From positions 26,595 through 90,594 of the forward strand of contig CALWJY010000001.1 of NCBI GenBank assembly GCA_944381135.1: a stretch of 64,000 bases of DNA, in the 5' to 3' direction. The first letter of the stretch is position 1; each line of letters begins with the position of its first letter. The stretch is from an uncultured Clostridia bacterium. GTDB lineage: Bacteria > Bacillota > Clostridia > Christensenellales > UBA1242. Below, in pieces: positions 61,841 to 64,000 of this stretch. Below the pieces are notes generated by a model. That model was not told the DNA's origin. It saw only the letters and a program-made list of their open reading frames with translations, and ran no database searches. The position numbers and the translations under genes were made by a program.

Positions 61841-62683
61841 TTATTGTTCGCAGTTCCAAGCAAGTCCAATTGCAGGACCAACATGGGAGGCAGTGACAGG
61901 ACCAACTTCGCCCTCATAAACCTCAATTTTGTCTCTGTCTGGGCGTTTGCTCAACCATTCATTCACCATTTTCTTCAACATTTCAAAGAATTTGGTGTTT
62001 GCAATGTGGATGATGAAAAGTCTTTTGATTTTTTCAGGAATTGAGGCAACAAGTTCTTTCATTGCTTTTTGCATCCCAAAAATTTTCTTGTCAGTCAAAA
62101 CTCCTCTTCCAAAAGATATGATTGGGCGTATCTGCAAAATTGTGCCAATTGTGGCAGTCACTTTTCCAATTCTTCCGCCTTTTTTGAGATATTCAAGAGT
62201 GTCTGGGATGAAAGAAACTTGGCTGTTTGGCATGAGAGTTTTAATTCTTTCGATGATTTCTTCAACCGTTGCACCTTTGTCACGCATTTCAACTGCTTCC
62301 ATAACAAAACCAAAAAGCGTTTGAACATTCACTCCGCTGTCCAAAACATGCACTTTGCTTGGGTTTTTGCATTCCTCTCTTGCTAAGTTTGCCACGCTGT
62401 TTGTGCCTGAGAGGGTGCTGCTCATTGTCATAACAAAAACATCATCGCCTTTGTCGATGGCTTTGTTATATTCATTCAAAAACAGTTCCAACGATGGTTG
62501 GCTTGTTTTTGGAAAAACTTTAGATTTCACAAAATCTTCAAAAAAGGCATCATATGTGCCTGGATAGCCTTCATCAAACTCTTGGTCTTTATATAAAACG
62601 CGAAGTGGAATGACGGTGATGTCGTGTGCGTCTGCATATTCTTTTGGCACGTATGCCGTGCTGTCAACGATGATTTTAATCAT
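61841..62683 (-). CDS. DegV family fatty-acid-binding protein (FakB-like)
   Basis: The 280-residue protein has IVDSTAYVPKEYA, KTSQPS, MSSTLSGT, and HVGPAIGLAW near the end, all DegV motifs lining the fatty-acid pocket. In the Fak system DegV proteins present fatty acids to the kinase FakA. The free FakA-like domain at 49750 is the only related gene here. AAGGAG precedes the ATG. Confidence 0.93.
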   Translation of the reverse strand: MIKIIVDSTAYVPKEYADAHDITVIPLRVLYKDQEFDEGYPGTYDAFFEDFVKSKVFPKTSQPSLELFLNEYNKAIDKGDDVFVMTMSSTLSGTNSVANLAREECKNPSKVHVLDSGVNVQTLFGFVMEAVEMRDKGATVEEIIERIKTLMPNSQVSFIPDTLEYLKKGGRIGKVTATIGTILQIRPIISFGRGVLTDKKIFGMQKAMKELVASIPEKIKRLFIIHIANTKFFEMLKKMVNEWLSKRPDRDKIEVYEGEVGPVTASHVGPAIGLAWNCEQ

Positions 62684-62703
62684 AAATTTTTCTCCTTTTA
62701 TGT

Positions 62704-62725
62704 GAATGTGATTAACATCACATTC
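62704..62725. promoter_or_regulatory. Perfect palindrome upstream of degV
   Basis: GAATGTGAT-taac-ATCACATTC (arms 62704-62712 and 62717-62725) is a perfect 9-bp inverted repeat, 21 bp before the degV start codon on the minus strand. It could be a repressor operator or leader hairpin. No clear -10 is visible for degV. Confidence 0.5.
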
Positions 62726-63085
62726 GTTTTACTTTTAAATTTACTTTTAAATTTTTCTTTTAGATTTTCTTTTAAGTTTAAGTTTCTGTTTAAATTTTCG
62801 TTTAACCTTAATTTCCAGATTTTCATTCAAGCTTTTTAGTCTTATGCCCTTTAATTTTTCTTAATTTTTAATTTTCTTCTGACAACATCACAAATGCTGT
62901 CAGTGCTCATATTTTCAATTTAAAATGTGATTTTGCTTTCAAGAATTGGAATTCTTGCTTTTTTATTTTATCACATCACTACAAAAATTCAAAACAATTT
63001 CCAAACATTTAAAAATTTGTTGTGTCGCATTTTGTCGTATAAACTTTTCTATTTTAAATTTAATTATGCAAGACTTTTGTTTTTC
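62726..63085. other. AT-rich intergenic region between degV and lysS
   Basis: The stretch 62726-62830 is low complexity with repeated ACTTTTAAATTT-like units. Near 62879-62903 CTGACA-aCAT pairs with ATG-cTGTCAG, a weak palindrome. No gene is visible. Confidence 0.4.
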
Positions 63086-63114
63086 TTGACTAAAAAAGTT
63101 TTATATGCTATATT
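63086..63114 (+). promoter_or_regulatory. lysS promoter
   Basis: TTGACT (63086-63091), a 17-bp spacer and an extended -10, TG-C-TATATT (TATATT 63109-63114). The leader is about 125 nt. Confidence 0.65.
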
Positions 63115-63245
63115 TTTATGTGTAGAGTTGCGCATTTTTGCAAAATATTTTTTGGTTGGACTTTTTTTGTTTTATTGAAATCGAAAGCACCGAAAAATGT
63201 TTGACAAAACTGTGTAAAACTGTGCGAAAAATTTTTGGAGGCAAT

Positions 63246-64000
63246 ATGGAAGAATTATCAAACGAAGTTGACATCAGACGTCAAAAAATTGAAGATTTAA
63301 AGAAAATGGGAGAAATTCCATATAAAGATAAGTTTGAAAGGACTTGCACAATCGGCGATGCACGCGAAAAGATGGGCGAGTACGTCAAAATTGCTGGGCG
63401 AATTGTTTTTCGTCGCATTATGGGCAAGTTTGGTTTTTGTCAAATTCGTGACATTTATGACAAAATCCAAATTTCTGTCGGCAGGAATGAGTTTTCGGAA
63501 GAGGACTATAATTTTTATAAGAAAATGATTGACATTGGCGATTTCATCGGCGTGGAAGGCGAGGTGTATGCAACTCAGACGGGCGAAATCACAGTTAAAG
63601 CGGAAAAAATCACGCTTCTTTCCAAGGCTATGCGTCCGCTTCCTGAGAAGTTTCACGGAATTGCTGACACTGAAATTAAATATCGTCAGCGCTATCTCGA
63701 CCTCATCACAAGCGAAGAATCACGCAAAATTTTCCTCACAAGAAGTCGTGTTGTTTCTTTCATTCGCAGATTTTTGGAGGACAATGGCTTCATTGAGGTT
63801 GAAACTCCAATTTTGCAGACAAGCGTTTCGGGTGCAAGTGCAAAACCTTTCTTCACACATCACAACGCGCTTGACATTGAGTGCAATTTGCGTATTGCCA
63901 CAGAATGTCATTTGAAGCAGTGCATTGGCGCTGGAATTGACCGCGTGTTTGAACTTGGAAAGGACTTCAGAAATGAAGGCATGGACCCATCTCACTTGCA
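63246..64000 (+). CDS. lysS: Lysyl-tRNA synthetase (class II), 5' part
   Basis: The reading frame is open to the right edge (251 codons). It has the OB-fold anticodon-binding domain (about 40-150) and the class II motifs: RQRYLDLI near residue 162, motif 1 with FIEVETPILQ near residue 187, and motif 2 starting RVFELGKDFRNEGMD near the end, which are LysS signatures. GGAGG lies 6 nt before ATG 63246. The gene runs out of the window. Confidence 0.94.
   Translation, partial: MEELSNEVDIRRQKIEDLKKMGEIPYKDKFERTCTIGDAREKMGEYVKIAGRIVFRRIMGKFGFCQIRDIYDKIQISVGRNEFSEEDYNFYKKMIDIGDFIGVEGEVYATQTGEITVKAEKITLLSKAMRPLPEKFHGIADTEIKYRQRYLDLITSEESRKIFLTRSRVVSFIRRFLEDNGFIEVETPILQTSVSGASAKPFFTHHNALDIECNLRIATECHLKQCIGAGIDRVFELGKDFRNEGMDPSHL

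Noticed and set aside
63118-63204. 28-codon frame in the lysS leader
   Set aside because: It begins 3 nt after the -10 box, too close for leaderless initiation, and has no ribosome site.

Overview
The window is a 64 kb piece of a low-GC, Firmicutes-like bacterial chromosome. The evidence is the gene order (rpsB-tsf / frr-uppS-cdsA-rseP / rimP-nusA-ylxR-ylxQ-infB / rbfA-nrnA-truB; ylxM-ffh-rpsP-khpA-rimM-trmD-rbgA-yraN), strong GGAGG-type ribosome binding sites, several TTG starts and T-rich hairpin terminators. MurE carries a DNPR motif, which points to meso-diaminopimelate peptidoglycan. Lipoproteins with LTGC lipoboxes, Listeria-Bacteroides repeats and a DUF6273-like domain suggest an uncultured, gut-associated Clostridia lineage. 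That last step is inference; no rRNA gene is present to test it. I saw no tRNA, rRNA, CRISPR array, transposase or phage gene.

Layout. 0-7 kb: tlyA, an SDR, a SHOCT membrane protein, tadA, two CPBP proteases and rlmH. 7-24 kb: translation, transcription and envelope-lipid genes, with a PolC-like exonuclease where polC normally lies. 24-34 kb: efp, a thymidine-kinase-like protein, lepA, hemW, and the SRP / ribosome maturation cluster. 34-42 kb: a cell-wall cluster (ddl, murE, mraY, murD, ftsW) without murF or murG and with a very AT-rich gap where murF is expected. 42-57 kb: accessory genes, namely two large lipoproteins, alkD, a MarR / MacB-type ABC operon, a heavy-metal permease, a DivIVA-like operon and two tandem lgt genes. 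57-64 kb: a Rho-like protein, murA, a divergent ftsQ, an SDR, a DegV protein and the 5' part of lysS.

Three themes stand out. First, at least seven genes have a good sigma-A-type promoter whose -10 box ends only 6-7 nt before the ATG, with no usable Shine-Dalgarno site, which predicts leaderless mRNAs (tlyA, the first CPBP gene, the polC-like gene, both lgt genes, the 53.3 kb lipoprotein, murA; two more are likely). Second, several core enzymes appear in reduced form: a PolC lacking PHP and polymerase domains, a thymidine kinase without its P-loop, a Rho without its P-loop, and a free-standing central domain of FakA. Third, intergenic regions carry families of structured repeats: a roughly 120-bp two-hairpin element whose stems differ between copies but stay paired, a 117-nt perfect cloverleaf, palindromic 55-bp elements, and elements with GTCAYYCTGAGC ends.

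How the genes connect: the core operons make ribosomes and handle early lipid and wall precursors (uppS to undecaprenyl-PP, cdsA to CDP-diacylglycerol, murA/murE/murD/mraY to lipid I, ftsW polymerising lipid II). The lgt pair would attach lipid to secreted lipoproteins such as the two encoded here. All functions are read from sequence by eye, without database searches.
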